The translations under genes were made by a program, and so were the position numbers. A DNA stretch of 64,000 nucleotides from Bradyrhizobium sp. (GTDB lineage: Bacteria > Pseudomonadota > Alphaproteobacteria > Rhizobiales > Xanthobacteraceae): the NCBI RefSeq assembly GCF_016219575.1, contig NZ_JACRMG010000037.1, forward strand, positions 62,001-126,000, in the 5' to 3' direction. Positions 25,852 through 33,869 of this stretch are shown one piece after another. The notes under the pieces were generated by a model, which was not told the DNA's origin, ran no database searches, and saw nothing but the letters and a program-made list of their open reading frames with translations. Within the stretch, counting starts at the first letter, position 1. Every line of letters starts with the position of its first letter.

Positions 25852-25940
25852 GTAGGGTGGGCAAAGGCGCGCTTCGCGCCGCGCCCACCTTCGCGAGCAC
25901 GCCCGTGAAGGTGGGCACGCTACGCTTTGCCCACCCTACG
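25852..25940. repeat. palindromic repeat, family C
   Basis: GTAGGGTGGGCAAAGGCGCG at the left and GCTTTGCCCACCCTACG at the right, with CGCCCACCTTCG/GAAGGTGGGC inside. It lies between the convergent ychF and DUF4282 genes. Confidence 0.88.
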
Positions 25941-25970
25941 ATGCTCTACGATTCCTGCAATGACGAAGGG

Positions 25971-26264
25971 CTAGTGCATCCCGCCCTGGTCGCGGATGGC
26001 GCCGAGGTGCTCGTTGATGCGGAACACGATCAGGATGAACTCGGCGGCGATGCGCGAGAACACGATGCCGACCACGACGCTGGCGATCGAGGACAAGAGC
26101 AGGATGAAGCCGACGAACGGGCTGATCGCCATGTAGGTCAGGCCCGACAGGATGCCGTAGATGCCGAACAGCACGATCAGGCCGATCGCCAGCCAGTAGA
26201 ACGTCTTGATGATGGTGGGCGTGATGAAACGGTCCCACTGAAACAGATCCTGCAGATCGAACAT
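25971..26264 (-). CDS. DUF4282 membrane protein
   Basis: 97 residues starting MFDLQDLFQWDRFITPT. Two hydrophobic segments (about 21-40 FYWLAIGLIVLFGIYGILSG and 48-70 FVGFILLLSSIASVVVGIVF) are followed by the family's ending RIAAEFILIVFRINEHL. Length and pattern match DUF4282, small inner-membrane proteins of unknown role. A GGGAAGAG lies upstream of the ATG. Single gene. Confidence 0.82.
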   Translation of the reverse strand: MFDLQDLFQWDRFITPTIIKTFYWLAIGLIVLFGIYGILSGLTYMAISPFVGFILLLSSIASVVVGIVFSRIAAEFILIVFRINEHLGAIRDQGGMH

Positions 26265-26458
26265 CTCTCTTCCCCCAGCCTGAAGGCAGATTAGGTCGCG
26301 TCGAACCCGGCCGTTGGCCTAGCCCCGAAAAACGCCCCGGACAAGCCCGCAAGAGCGCCCGAATCGGCGCGCTCATGCGCCATGCATTTGCTCGGGTTGA
26401 GATTGCCGGAAATAACGGCCACAATCGGGCTTCCTTCCGGCATTTTTCTCCCTGAGCT

Positions 26459-26926
26459 ATGACCACGCTGACATTCGAAGACTTCAAACCCGGCCGTTTC
26501 GGTACGTTCGGCCCGCGCCGCGTCACGCGCGAGGAAATCCTGGAGTTTGCGGGCGAATTCGACCCGCAGCCGATGCATCTCGACGAGGAGGCCGCCAGCC
26601 GCTCGATGCTCAAGGGCCTGTCCGGCTCGGGCTGGCATCTCTGCTCGGTGATGATGCGGCTATTGTTCGACGGCTTCATCGGCCGCACCGCCTCGCTCGG
26701 CTCGCCCGGGGTGAGCGAGGTGCGCTGGATGGCGCCGCTGCGTCCCGGTGACGAACTGACGCTCGACGTCGACGTGGCCGAGGCGCGGGTCTCGAAGAGC
26801 CGCCCCGACACCGGCATCGTCACCTTCAAGTGCACCGCGCGCAATGCGGCGGGGCAGGCGCTGTGCGAGATGACGTCGCCGATCATCGTCAGGCGGATCG
26901 TCGCGACGGCGGAGCAGTCGCGATGA
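26459..26926 (+). CDS. MaoC-like (R)-hydratase, first of a pair
   Basis: 155 residues, single hotdog domain. The hydratase catalytic Asp and His lie in FDPQPMHLDEEAA, with the substrate helix SGSGWHLCSVMMRLL. MaoC proteins hydrate trans-2-enoyl-CoA to (R)-3-hydroxyacyl-CoA. Its stop overlaps the start of a second MaoC gene (ATGA), so two single-domain subunits are made together and may form a heterodimer, as in some actinobacterial steroid-degradation hydratases; that comparison is inference. Confidence 0.88.
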   Translation: MTTLTFEDFKPGRFGTFGPRRVTREEILEFAGEFDPQPMHLDEEAASRSMLKGLSGSGWHLCSVMMRLLFDGFIGRTASLGSPGVSEVRWMAPLRPGDELTLDVDVAEARVSKSRPDTGIVTFKCTARNAAGQALCEMTSPIIVRRIVATAEQSR

Positions 26927-27408
26927 ATTTCTACGAGGATATGGAAATCGGCGCTCGCCGCGAGATTGGCGCCTACACCTTCACCGCGGAAGCGATCAAG
27001 AAATTCGCCGCGAAATACGATCCGCAGCGCTTCCACCTCGACGAGGAGGAAGGGCGCAAATCGCTGTTCGGCGGGCTTGCCGCCTCCGGCTGGCATGTCG
27101 GCTCGGCCTGCATGAAGATGCTGGTGGCCGACGGGCAGCAGAGGGTCAAGGAAGCCATCGCACGCGGCGAGAAGGTCGCGGTATGGGGACCATCGCCGGG
27201 CTTTCGCGACCTGCGCTGGATCCGCCCGGTGCTTGCCGGCGACACCATCAGCTTCTCGACCGGCATCGAGTCCAAGCGCTTGTCGGAAAAGCGTCCGGGC
27301 TGGGGCATCCTGCAGGCCCGCACAGGCGGCGTGAACCAGCGCGGCGAGGAGGTCTATTCCATCCGCGCCACCGCCTTCGTGCCGCTGCGCGATGCGGCGG
27401 CGGCGTGA
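26923..27408 (+). CDS. MaoC-like (R)-hydratase, second of a pair
   Basis: 161 residues from the ATG at 26923 (MNFYEDMEIGARREIG), overlapping the first MaoC gene by four bases. Active-site block YDPQRFHLDEEEG keeps the Asp and His; AASGWHVGSACMKML is the hotdog helix. An insertion of about 15 residues (QRVKEAIARGEKVAVWG) distinguishes it from its partner. Both subunits retain the catalytic pair, so neither looks like a purely structural half. Confidence 0.88.
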   Translation: MNFYEDMEIGARREIGAYTFTAEAIKKFAAKYDPQRFHLDEEEGRKSLFGGLAASGWHVGSACMKMLVADGQQRVKEAIARGEKVAVWGPSPGFRDLRWIRPVLAGDTISFSTGIESKRLSEKRPGWGILQARTGGVNQRGEEVYSIRATAFVPLRDAAAA

Positions 27409-27419
27409 TTCTCTCCACT

Positions 27420-27510
27420 CGTCATGCCCGGCCTTGTGCCGGGCATCCACGTCTTCGGTGCCGCGGAAAGAAAGACGTGGATGGCCGGGACGAGCCCGGC
27501 CAACGGCGAC
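27420..27510. repeat. palindromic repeat, family B (diverged)
   Basis: CGTCATGCCCGGCCTTGTGC at the left and GGGACGAGCCCGGCCAACGG at the right with ACGTCTTCGG in the middle. The right end has lost the usual CATGAC. Confidence 0.75.
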
Positions 27511-27645
27511 GCAATGAACATGGTTACCGCAGTCTGCCGCCGTTTCCGCGCAATTAATCCTGTTGGGTAGCAGTCCGTTTGCGCTAACGCATTGTGAACC
27601 TCTGCCCGCGATAGTCGCCCGCGAACAAGCGGGTAGGGGACCACC

Positions 27646-27792
27646 ATGGCGGATCGCAGCGCGTTGCAGTTTGTCGGCTTTATCTTCGCGACCGTGACGC
27701 TGGCGGTGATGCTGGCCACGGGAATGGTGGTGAAGGGTTACGCAGACGGCGCCTACGCGCTCGACGGCGGCCGCACGGTCATCGTTCGCTAA
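27646..27792 (+). CDS. small single-pass membrane protein (48 residues)
   Basis: Short frame starting MADRSALQFVGFIFAT with AGGGGA five bases upstream of the ATG. One hydrophobic helix spans about residues 7-29 (LQFVGFIFATVTLAVMLATG), then a small polar tail GYADGAYALDGGRTVIVR. Good ribosome site, membrane helix and clean stop support a real gene. It is convergent with another small membrane-protein gene at 27805. Function unknown. Confidence 0.6.
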   Translation: MADRSALQFVGFIFATVTLAVMLATGMVVKGYADGAYALDGGRTVIVR

Positions 27793-27804
27793 CCAAGCCG
27801 AAGA

Positions 27805-27942
27805 TCAGCGGCTCCACAGCAGCGCCATCACGACGACGGCCGCAACCAATATTCCGACGAAGCGGATCAAAATGGTTCCGATGTGGTGCTGCGAAGCCCG
27901 CACCGGAATCGGATCGGTATTGCCCGGACGAATGCTTTCCAT
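27805..27942 (-). CDS. small single-pass membrane protein (45 residues)
   Basis: Reading from the ATG at 27942 (MESIRPGNTDPIPVRAS), with a polar N-terminus and one C-terminal hydrophobic helix (about 22-43, IGTILIRFVGILVAAVVVMA) ending LLWSR. A start at 28008 is possible but adds an Ala/Arg-rich stretch that looks non-coding. It ends 12 bases from the stop of the convergent small gene. Function unknown; the gene call is moderately secure. Confidence 0.5.
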   Translation of the reverse strand: MESIRPGNTDPIPVRASQHHIGTILIRFVGILVAAVVVMALLWSR

Positions 27943-28131
27943 CTGAAATGTCCCAAAACTGAACGCCCGCCTGGCGGCGGCCCCGATGTTGGTCGCGGCC
28001 GCCCGCAATCTCGTTCAAATCCACGCTGAAATTTCGGCCTTGCTTTTTTTTGCTGCGCTTCTTGCCGGCCCCGAACATGAAACCGCCGCCCTCCCGAGAC
28101 GGAGAGCGGCGGCGTCTTGATAGAGCAGAAC

Positions 28132-28545
28132 TCAGCTGTTGCGAAGGCCGTCGGCGGCGCGTTTCCACTGATTGACGTTGTCGGCGATCATGCGCGTCGA
28201 TTTCATCGCGGCCTGGCTGAGCTGGGCATAGCCGGAGATCTCGCGCTGGACGCGCTGGCCCTCCGCATGCAGGAGGTCGCGCAGGCTTTCCAGCTCGGAG
28301 ATCAACTTCTCGATTTCGCCGAGCGAGGTGCCGGCGACGCGCTGGATCAGCGAGTTGACGTTGTTCGCGGTTGCCTCCGCGTTGGGATCGACGGGCGCGG
28401 TTTCCGGGCTCTGGATCGGCGGCCTCCGCAGATAGGCGATGTCGTTACGGACGAATTCGCGGATGCCATCCTCGACCTGCGAGACGGCGGCGCTGTCCAC
28501 ATCGACGGTTTCTTCGATCTCTTCGGCACGATTGTGAGCGTTCAT
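28132..28545 (-). CDS. conserved hypothetical helical protein
   Basis: 137 residues starting MNAHNRAEEIEETVDV. No signal peptide or membrane segment. The first half is acidic and contains IREFVRNDIAYLRRPP; the second half (about 68-120) is predicted helical with heptad-like spacing (SLGEIEKLISELESLRDLL and EGQRVQREISGYAQLSQA). Possibly a coiled-coil or bacteriocin-like regulator; I cannot assign a family. Single gene. Confidence 0.6.
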   Translation of the reverse strand: MNAHNRAEEIEETVDVDSAAVSQVEDGIREFVRNDIAYLRRPPIQSPETAPVDPNAEATANNVNSLIQRVAGTSLGEIEKLISELESLRDLLHAEGQRVQREISGYAQLSQAAMKSTRMIADNVNQWKRAADGLRNS

Positions 28546-28717
28546 CGGCTATTCCCTTGGTTCGCGTTGGCGCGAGCGCGGACGTCCCCCGCACGACGAA
28601 GGTCAAGTTAGGGGGGCCGAATTTGACCGCATCTGGGCCAATCTGCGGCGATGCTGGGTTGATTCAGGGGGAGTGAAAGGCGGAAAAACCGGGTATCGGC
28701 GGGCGTCTTCAGCCGCC

Positions 28718-29626
28718 TCACCAGCTGCGCTTGAAGCCGGCGCTGATGCTCTTGCTGGTGGCGCCGGCCGGCGTCTCGCCGATCGATCCGGACACCGTGA
28801 CGCCGTCGAACAGTTTTTGCTCGGCGCCGATCCTGCCCAGCCATTTGTCGTCGCTGGAGGACAGCGTGCGGCCTGCGGTGAAGCTGGTGCCGGTATCGCC
28901 GATCGAGAGTTTTGCCGATTGCTCGGTCTCGGTGTTGCGCGAGGGGTGCGCCGGCACGCCCGGCACGGGGACGAGCCCCTGCTGGATCACGTTGTAGCCG
29001 TTCTGCAGCGTCAGAAAATAGCTGTCGCCGAGCGGCACCGACTTGCTGATGCGGGTGCCGAGCTTGCCCTGCTCGGTGGCGGGATCGACGCGGGCCTCGA
29101 CCGAGGTCTTGTCCCAGATCGAGCCGACGCCGGGGGCCGATATCGCCGCCCAGGCGCTGCCGGAGGAACTTTCCGGCGCGGCGTTGGGAGAGATTTTCTG
29201 CTGCAGCAGGTCGCCGCTGGTGGTGCCCGGTGCGGGGTTGACCACGGTCATGTCGGCGCCGATGCGGGTGTCCCAGAACGGCGAGATCGACTGCTTCACC
29301 GACACGGCAGCCGCACCATTGCCCTTGGCATTGGACGACCACGATGTGTCGCTGCCGTCGGCGGGCTTCGAAGCGGTGCGGCCTTTGGCGGACGGCAAAT
29401 GCAGCTTCGAGGCATCGACGTCGAGCTGGCTCCAGTCGAGCTTGTCGATGTCGACCCCCTTCAGGATGTCCTCGTCGTTCTTTTCGGGCGCTGCGGCCGC
29501 ATCGTCGGCCTCATCGGCTGCCCCGGCGGCAGCAGGGGATTGCGCCATCGCCGCTGCCGAGAGCAGGCAAAAACCTGCCGCCAGCGAAAGCCGCCGCCAT
29601 TGCCGCGTGGATGCCGTGAACTTCAT
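28718..29626 (-). CDS. exported protein, possible outer-membrane beta-structure
   Basis: 302 residues with a signal peptide (basic start, hydrophobic SLAAGFCLLSAAAMAQ, cleavage after AMA). An Ala/Asp-rich linker follows (about 30-60). The rest alternates polar and hydrophobic residues (for example WDTRIGADMTVVNPA, GKLGTRISKSVPLGDSYFL, GVTVSGSIGE) and the chain ends SAGFKRSW, a terminal aromatic typical of outer-membrane beta-barrels. No enzymatic motif. Function unknown. Confidence 0.6.
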   Translation of the reverse strand: MKFTASTRQWRRLSLAAGFCLLSAAAMAQSPAAAGAADEADDAAAAPEKNDEDILKGVDIDKLDWSQLDVDASKLHLPSAKGRTASKPADGSDTSWSSNAKGNGAAAVSVKQSISPFWDTRIGADMTVVNPAPGTTSGDLLQQKISPNAAPESSSGSAWAAISAPGVGSIWDKTSVEARVDPATEQGKLGTRISKSVPLGDSYFLTLQNGYNVIQQGLVPVPGVPAHPSRNTETEQSAKLSIGDTGTSFTAGRTLSSSDDKWLGRIGAEQKLFDGVTVSGSIGETPAGATSKSISAGFKRSW

Positions 29627-29696
29627 GACCCTGCCTGGTTCGAGCCGGACCTACATGCGGTCATTCTGGCGCAAAATTGTGGCGGTGTTCCATCGC

Positions 29697-29733
29697 CGTC
29701 ATTCCGGGTTCGCTTCGCGCCCCGGAATAACGA
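29697..29733. repeat. palindromic repeat, family F (short copy)
   Basis: CCGTCATTCCGGG, a GTTCGCTTCGCGC middle, then CCCGGAATAACG. A longer relative is at 30783. Confidence 0.65.
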
Positions 29734-29745
29734 CGCAAATCTGCG

Positions 29746-30183
29746 TCACGCCGATACCGCGACCATCCTCATATGCGGCGGATAGACCGTCTGCTCGGCC
29801 AATTCGTAGCTGTCGATGAGGATGCGCATGCTGGACAGCCGGCCCTCCCTGAACTGGGCGAAATGCGCCAGCCGTACCCGCACCGGCTTGTTGGTGTCGA
29901 GCACCGTCAGCGAGTAGCGCAGCAGCGAGGAGGCCGCTTCCCTCCCCAGCATGATCTGTTCGCGGTCGAAGCGGTGGACGCGGACCCGATCGGCGATCTG
30001 CCGGATCACCTCCAGCACCGCGGCCTTGCCGCGGCGCGAGCCGAAATAGGGAAACAGCTCGACCGGCCCATGGATGGTCCAGTCGACATCTTCATCGATC
30101 AGCGGCTCGATCTCGGCGAACTGGCGCTCGTTGATCGCGCGGTGCAACGCGCGCGAAAAGCGCCAGAGACTATGCTCTGTCAT
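29746..30183 (-). CDS. NTF2-like (SnoaL-type) protein 1
   Basis: 145 residues with an NTF2-like alpha+beta cone: an N-terminal helix FSRALHRAINERQFAEIEPL, then EDVDWTIHGPVELFPYFGSR, GKAAVLEVIRQIADRV and terminal strands VRLAHFAQFREGRLSSMRIL. The pattern ELFPYFGSRRGKAAV recurs in its neighbours (ELFPHLGPQRGRKAV, DILPHLGSHRGKAEL), so they are paralogues. SnoaL-like proteins can be enzymes or ligand binders; no catalytic residues can be assigned. Confidence 0.8.
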   Translation of the reverse strand: MTEHSLWRFSRALHRAINERQFAEIEPLIDEDVDWTIHGPVELFPYFGSRRGKAAVLEVIRQIADRVRVHRFDREQIMLGREAASSLLRYSLTVLDTNKPVRVRLAHFAQFREGRLSSMRILIDSYELAEQTVYPPHMRMVAVSA

Positions 30184-30207
30184 CTTGGGTCGTCCCTGAA
30201 TTTGGAT

Positions 30208-30254
30208 AGCGCGATCCCGAAAAGTGGAAACCGGTTTTCGGAAAAGATCGCGCT
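30208..30254. repeat. palindromic repeat, family G
   Basis: AGCGCGATCCCGAAAAGTGG, AAACCGG, TTTTCGG, AAAAGATCGCGCT: an inverted repeat with AGCGCGATC/GATCGCGCT ends and a CCGAAAAG/CTTTTCGG-like interior. It lies just upstream of the NTF2-like gene at 29746-30183. Confidence 0.8.
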
Positions 30255-30266
30255 CAACTAAGCCAA

Positions 30267-30316
30267 GCAGCCGACAGGCCCTGCCGCGTCATCAATGACG
30301 GCGGGGCGGCGGCTGC
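30267..30316. repeat. large GC-rich inverted repeat
   Basis: GCAGCCG (30267) pairs with CGGCTGC (30310), and CGTCAT with ATGACG around a CA loop (30287-30300). There is no T-tract on either side. On the minus strand it lies about 85 bases downstream of the gene at 30401-30676, so it may protect or end that transcript. Confidence 0.5.
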
Positions 30317-30400
30317 GTCTCATTCAACTATTGGTCGTTGAAATAGGCCGATGGTTTGAAAGGACAATCGGCGTTTTTGCATTGCACAAATGCCGTGGTA

Positions 30401-30676
30401 TTACGGATGTCCCCTCTTCCGGGGCGGTTTTGGCGGCCGTTCGAGGGCGATTTGGGCATCGCGCCAGGCCAGCACGCCGAAGGCCACGGCGCCGGCGAGG
30501 CCGCCCAGAACGGCTCCCAGGGGCATGAAGGTGAAAAACACCAGCATGCCGCTATACCCTTCAAAGTTCGAGGTTTTGAAGATTTCGACCCAGGCAAGAC
30601 CGGCGCCGACGCCGAGTGCGGCACCGCCCAAAGCGCCCAGCAACAGACCCAGCAAAACCAGCAACGCGATCTTCAT
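30401..30676 (-). CDS. small membrane protein with Gly-rich helices
   Basis: 91 residues from the ATG at 30676 (MKIALLVLLG) with AAGGGACG upstream. Two hydrophobic helices: about 2-28 with LLGALGGAALGVGAGLAW (Gly at regular spacing) and about 44-68 with LVFFTFMPLGAVLGGLAGAV, then AFGVLAWR and a basic tail (PPKPPRKRGHP). The Gly zipper-like pattern suggests close helix packing in the inner membrane. Function unknown. Confidence 0.65.
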   Translation of the reverse strand: MKIALLVLLGLLLGALGGAALGVGAGLAWVEIFKTSNFEGYSGMLVFFTFMPLGAVLGGLAGAVAFGVLAWRDAQIALERPPKPPRKRGHP

Positions 30677-30782
30677 TCGTCCCTTGACGGGGCCGCAAGC
30701 CCGAGAGCGGCCCAGTGCTGGGTCGTGAGGGTGCCCGGAAAGGTTCACGGGCCGGACAAGAAATGGTGAAGCCTCTCGGCCG

Positions 30783-30874
30783 GTCATTCCGGGGCGATGC
30801 GCAGCATCGAACCCGGAATCCGGAGCTGACGGCGCGAGGTTCCGGGTTCATGCTTCGCATGCCCCGGAACGAAA
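30783..30874. repeat. palindromic repeat, family F
   Basis: GTCATTCCGGGGCGATGCGC at the left and GCTTCGCATGCCCCGGAAC at the right; a second inner pair is ACCCGGAATCCGG with GAGGTTCCGGGTT. It precedes the 3' end of the NTF2-like gene at 30882. Confidence 0.75.
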
Positions 30875-30881
30875 ACCTGCT

Positions 30882-31331
30882 CTACGGCTCCCCCGTCGCC
30901 TTCCCGGTCAGCAGGGAGGAGAGATCCTTTTCCAGCACCTGCTCCACCAGGTCGAAGGTGTCCATCACCTCGCGGATCTGCGAGATGCGGCCGTCGCGCA
31001 GGGTGAAGAAGACCGCAAGGTCGAACTGCACGACCCGGTTGTTCGCCCGCTTGCGAAAGAACAGGCGGAGCAGGGCCGCGACCTTGTCGCCCTCGGCGAG
31101 GATGATCGGCACTTCGTGGCGCATCTCGGTGTAGCGGCTGTAGACGGTCTGCCACATCGCGCGCAGCTCCGCCTTGCCGCGATGCGAGCCGAGATGCGGC
31201 AGGATGTCGACGGGTGCGTTGGAGAAGAATTCGACGTCGTCGGTGCAGCGCCCCAGCGCGCTCTCGATGTCGCCGGCGTAGAAGGTCTCGAACATGTTCA
31301 GTACACGCTGACGGTTCAGCTCTTCGGTCAT
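30882..31331 (-). CDS. NTF2-like (SnoaL-type) protein 2
   Basis: 149 residues from the ATG at 31331 (MTEELNRQRVLNMFETFY), with AGGA upstream. NTF2-like fold with AGDIESALGRCTDDVEFF, APVDILPHLGSHRGKAEL, and the C-terminal VQFDLAVFFTLRDGRISQI. Most similar in layout to the gene at 31465 (both begin with NRQRVLN). It is in tandem with that gene, 133 bases apart, same strand. Function unknown. Confidence 0.82.
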   Translation of the reverse strand: MTEELNRQRVLNMFETFYAGDIESALGRCTDDVEFFSNAPVDILPHLGSHRGKAELRAMWQTVYSRYTEMRHEVPIILAEGDKVAALLRLFFRKRANNRVVQFDLAVFFTLRDGRISQIREVMDTFDLVEQVLEKDLSSLLTGKATGEP

Positions 31332-31464
31332 TTCCTGCTCCGTCCGCGCCGTTGCGACTCGAATCCCGCTGCATTGTCGCCGGAACGCCGCGGCAGGCAA
31401 TCCGCCAAAGGGACCAGACGGTCCGCCGAAACCGCGGCAGGTGCGGCGCGTAACGGCCGGCCGC

Positions 31465-31956
31465 CTATTTCGCCGGTGCGAGCGGCGGCGTGATGCGGCC
31501 GGGCGGACGCAGCGCCGGGCCGGTCTCCCGCAGCAGCGGCCCCACCAGATCGCGCCCGCTGAGCTGCTCGACCCAGTCGATGGTGTCGAAGAAGCAGCGG
31601 ATCTCCGTGATCAGGCCGCCCCGCAGCTCGAGGAAATTGCCGCTCGGCAGCCGGATCACCCGGCCGTCGTCGCGCTTGGTGTAGGTGACGTCGACGATCG
31701 CCGCGGCGCGCTGGCTGTCCGCGACCAGGAAGGGGACCTCGTGCCGGCGCTGGCTGTAGCGCGCATCCAGCACCGCCATCAGGTCCGCCACCGCCTTGCG
31801 GCCGCGCTGCGGACCGAGATGCGGAAACAGCTCGACCGGCAGATAGACCATCAGCAGCATGTCCTCGGCACAGCACTTCACCGCGGCCTCGACGTCGCCG
31901 CCGTAATAGGCCGCGAAGAAGTTCAGCACGCGCTGCCGGTTGATGTCGTCGGCCAT
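31465..31956 (-). CDS. NTF2-like (SnoaL-type) protein 3
   Basis: 163 residues from the ATG at 31956 (MADDINRQRVLNFFAAYY). NTF2-like pattern: GGDVEAAVKCCAEDMLLM, VELFPHLGPQRGRKAVADL, FLELRGGLITEIRCFFDTID. A Pro-rich C-terminus (PGRITPPLAPAK) extends past the fold. The upstream frame to 32130 is Arg/Pro-rich and rejected. It and the neighbouring copies probably arose by tandem duplication. Confidence 0.82.
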   Translation of the reverse strand: MADDINRQRVLNFFAAYYGGDVEAAVKCCAEDMLLMVYLPVELFPHLGPQRGRKAVADLMAVLDARYSQRRHEVPFLVADSQRAAAIVDVTYTKRDDGRVIRLPSGNFLELRGGLITEIRCFFDTIDWVEQLSGRDLVGPLLRETGPALRPPGRITPPLAPAK

Positions 31957-32306
31957 TCCGTCTCTCCGCCGGTGCGACTGATTCGCGCAGGCTGCGCCTG
32001 ATTCTGGACCGGTTCGCGCGTGAATCAATCGGCAAAACCACGGGGGCGGCACCGCCCAGGCGGGGACGACCGGACCTGCCCATCCATTGTGCGATCGTCC
32101 GGAATCCCGCGCTTGTCCGGCACGGCACACGGACTATCCTGTGCGGAAGGTCGGAACGGCACGCCATTGCCGGTCCGCAATTGCGAGCGTGAAGTCATTG
32201 ACGAACGGTCCGTGCGCCGTCCCCTGCGGGGCGCGATGTCGAATTTTTGTGCCGGCTTTCTCGAAGGCGTGAGCAGGCGACGTATTATCGAATTTGGGAG
32301 GCTGCA
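31957..32306. other. 350-base intergenic region between divergent NTF2-like genes
   Basis: No gene or repeat family recognised. A TATTAT at 32283-32288 could be the -10 of the rightward gene, but no good -35 is present. Weak GC-rich inverted segments only. Confidence 0.5.
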
Positions 32307-32759
32307 ATGCGCGCCGTTTATTTGATTGCCATCGTGCTGCTGACCGCATTCGCGACGCCTGTCCCTGCACAACCGGTTTCGGGCGAGGCCGAGGTCCGCG
32401 CCGCATTGAAGCAATGGATGACCGATTTCAACGCCGGCCGCGCCGACAAGGTTTGCGACATCTTTGCGCCGACGCTGCGCGCCGACGTCGACGGCTTTCC
32501 CGAGCGCACCTTCGACATCCAGTGCAAGGTGCTGCAAACCGTGCTCGCCGATCCCGACCATTCCCTGAGCTACGCGCTCGACATCAAGGAAATCCTGGCC
32601 GACGGCGACATGGCGGCGGTGCGGCTGCTGTGGACGCTGACGTCGAAGAACAAGAGCAGCGGCGAGACCAAGGTGACGGAAGAGCAGGGCCTCGACATTT
32701 TCGGCCGCAGCAGCGACGGCCGCTGGCAGATCATCCGCTTCATGAGCTACGAGCGGTAG
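32307..32759 (+). CDS. exported NTF2-like protein 4
   Basis: 150 residues from the ATG at 32307 (MRAVYLIAIVLLTAFATP) with GGGAGG five bases upstream. Unlike its neighbours it has a signal peptide, cleaved around PVPAQ. The mature part is NTF2-like: EVRAALKQWMTDFNAGRADKV, FAPTLRADVDGFPERTF, YALDIKEILADGDMAAVRLL, EEQGLDIFGRSSDGRWQIIR, the last being the DUF4440/SnoaL ending. Probably a periplasmic ligand-binding or detoxifying protein; the function is not known. Confidence 0.8.
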   Translation: MRAVYLIAIVLLTAFATPVPAQPVSGEAEVRAALKQWMTDFNAGRADKVCDIFAPTLRADVDGFPERTFDIQCKVLQTVLADPDHSLSYALDIKEILADGDMAAVRLLWTLTSKNKSSGETKVTEEQGLDIFGRSSDGRWQIIRFMSYER

Positions 32760-32857
32760 CGAGCCGCGCCGCCTGCGGCGCGGACTGACGGTAGTTGCAG
32801 CCCCGCGAGCTCCCTGCCCAAAACACGCAAAACAACCCCATGCAAAGTAGCAGTCCG

Positions 32858-32942
32858 TAGGGCGGATTAGCGAAGCGTAATCCGCCGCAGATGTGCGCCT
32901 CCCGAAAGATGGCGGATTACGCCTTTGGCTAATCCGCCCTAC
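32858..32942. repeat. palindromic repeat, family D (GTAGGGCGGATTAGCG type)
   Basis: GTAGGGCGGATTAGCGAAGC and GCCTTTGGCTAATCCGCCCT with AC form the ends; GTAATCCGCC and GGCGGATTAC lie inside. Similar in design to family C. Single copy in this window. Confidence 0.85.
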
Positions 32943-32976
32943 GTCTTTGCTCCTCGCATGACCATGCGGGCGCAGC

Positions 32977-33792
32977 TCAATTCGGCGGAAGCACCTTCCG
33001 CGTGGCGAGATCGATCATCACCCGCCCCTTGTTCTCAAACCCCGGCGGCACATAGGCATCGCCCTTCGCGAGCGTGCCGAACGTCTCCTTGGGCTTCGGA
33101 AAGCCCTTGCCGCAGGCGGTCCTGAAGATGTCGGCATCGGCGTAAGACGCATCGAACGCCACCGTCTCCTTGCGCGGGCCCGCGGCGAGCTTCGACAGCT
33201 CGAAAAAGGCCGGCGGCTTCTTCCTGCAGGTCACGACGTTGGCGCCATGCGCCCCGGTCGAATCCGTCGCCCGCAGCAGGAAATCGTGTTTGATGCCGAT
33301 GCCCTTGCCGTAGTCGCGCGCGAACGCCATCTGCGCCACGCCGCCCTCGAGATAGCCTTGGCCCATGTGCCCGGCGAGGCAGACCAGCGAGTCCTGCTTC
33401 TCGCTGCGCGGCACCACGATGCAGTCGTTGACCCGCGCCCCCGGCTGAAAGCCGACGAAGCCGTACTTGCCGCCGGCCAGCTCGAACACGGCCGAGCCGC
33501 CGTCGTCATTGGCCCGCGCCTCGCAGCCCGAGTCGTAATTGACCACCAGCAGCGGATTGCCCGACGCGATGAATCTTCCGCTGAACCGGTCCTTGAGCAG
33601 CTTGACGTCGCAGCCGTTCTTGCGGCCGCTGGCCGGATACCCCTTCGCCCGCGTGCAGGTGTCGCCCTTGATGTTGGCGGCATCGCAGAAGGTGGCGAGG
33701 AGGGCGCGGTCGGTGGCGTCCTGGGCGAGGGTGGGGGAGGTGAGGAGAAACACACTGAGCACGAGCGCAAGCGCTTTAACGACTTTCGACAT
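32977..33792 (-). CDS. exported Cys-containing hypothetical protein
   Basis: 271 residues with a clear signal peptide (KALALVLSVFLLTSPTLAQ). The mature protein has eight or so cysteines (CDAANIKGDTCTRAKG, NGCDVK, DSGCEAR, NDCIVV, VCLAGH, VTCRKK, TACGKG), suggesting disulphides in the periplasm. It has repeated Gly-rich strands (AVFELAGGKYGFVGFQPGAR). The ending GFENKGRVMIDLATRKVLPP is compact. No family recognised. It marks the left border of the low-GC insert. Confidence 0.65.
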   Translation of the reverse strand: MSKVVKALALVLSVFLLTSPTLAQDATDRALLATFCDAANIKGDTCTRAKGYPASGRKNGCDVKLLKDRFSGRFIASGNPLLVVNYDSGCEARANDDGGSAVFELAGGKYGFVGFQPGARVNDCIVVPRSEKQDSLVCLAGHMGQGYLEGGVAQMAFARDYGKGIGIKHDFLLRATDSTGAHGANVVTCRKKPPAFFELSKLAAGPRKETVAFDASYADADIFRTACGKGFPKPKETFGTLAKGDAYVPPGFENKGRVMIDLATRKVLPPN

Positions 33793-33869
33793 GGAGCAAC
33801 TCTATGAGATAGGACTATCTAGTTCGATTTGGGTCGCAAGGCTCGGTCGGATCGGATGCGCGTTCGAAC

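Noticed and set aside
26290..27450. Long minus-strand frame opposite the MaoC pair
   Set aside because: The MaoC active-site motifs and four-base overlap are on the plus strand; the antisense product shows none.
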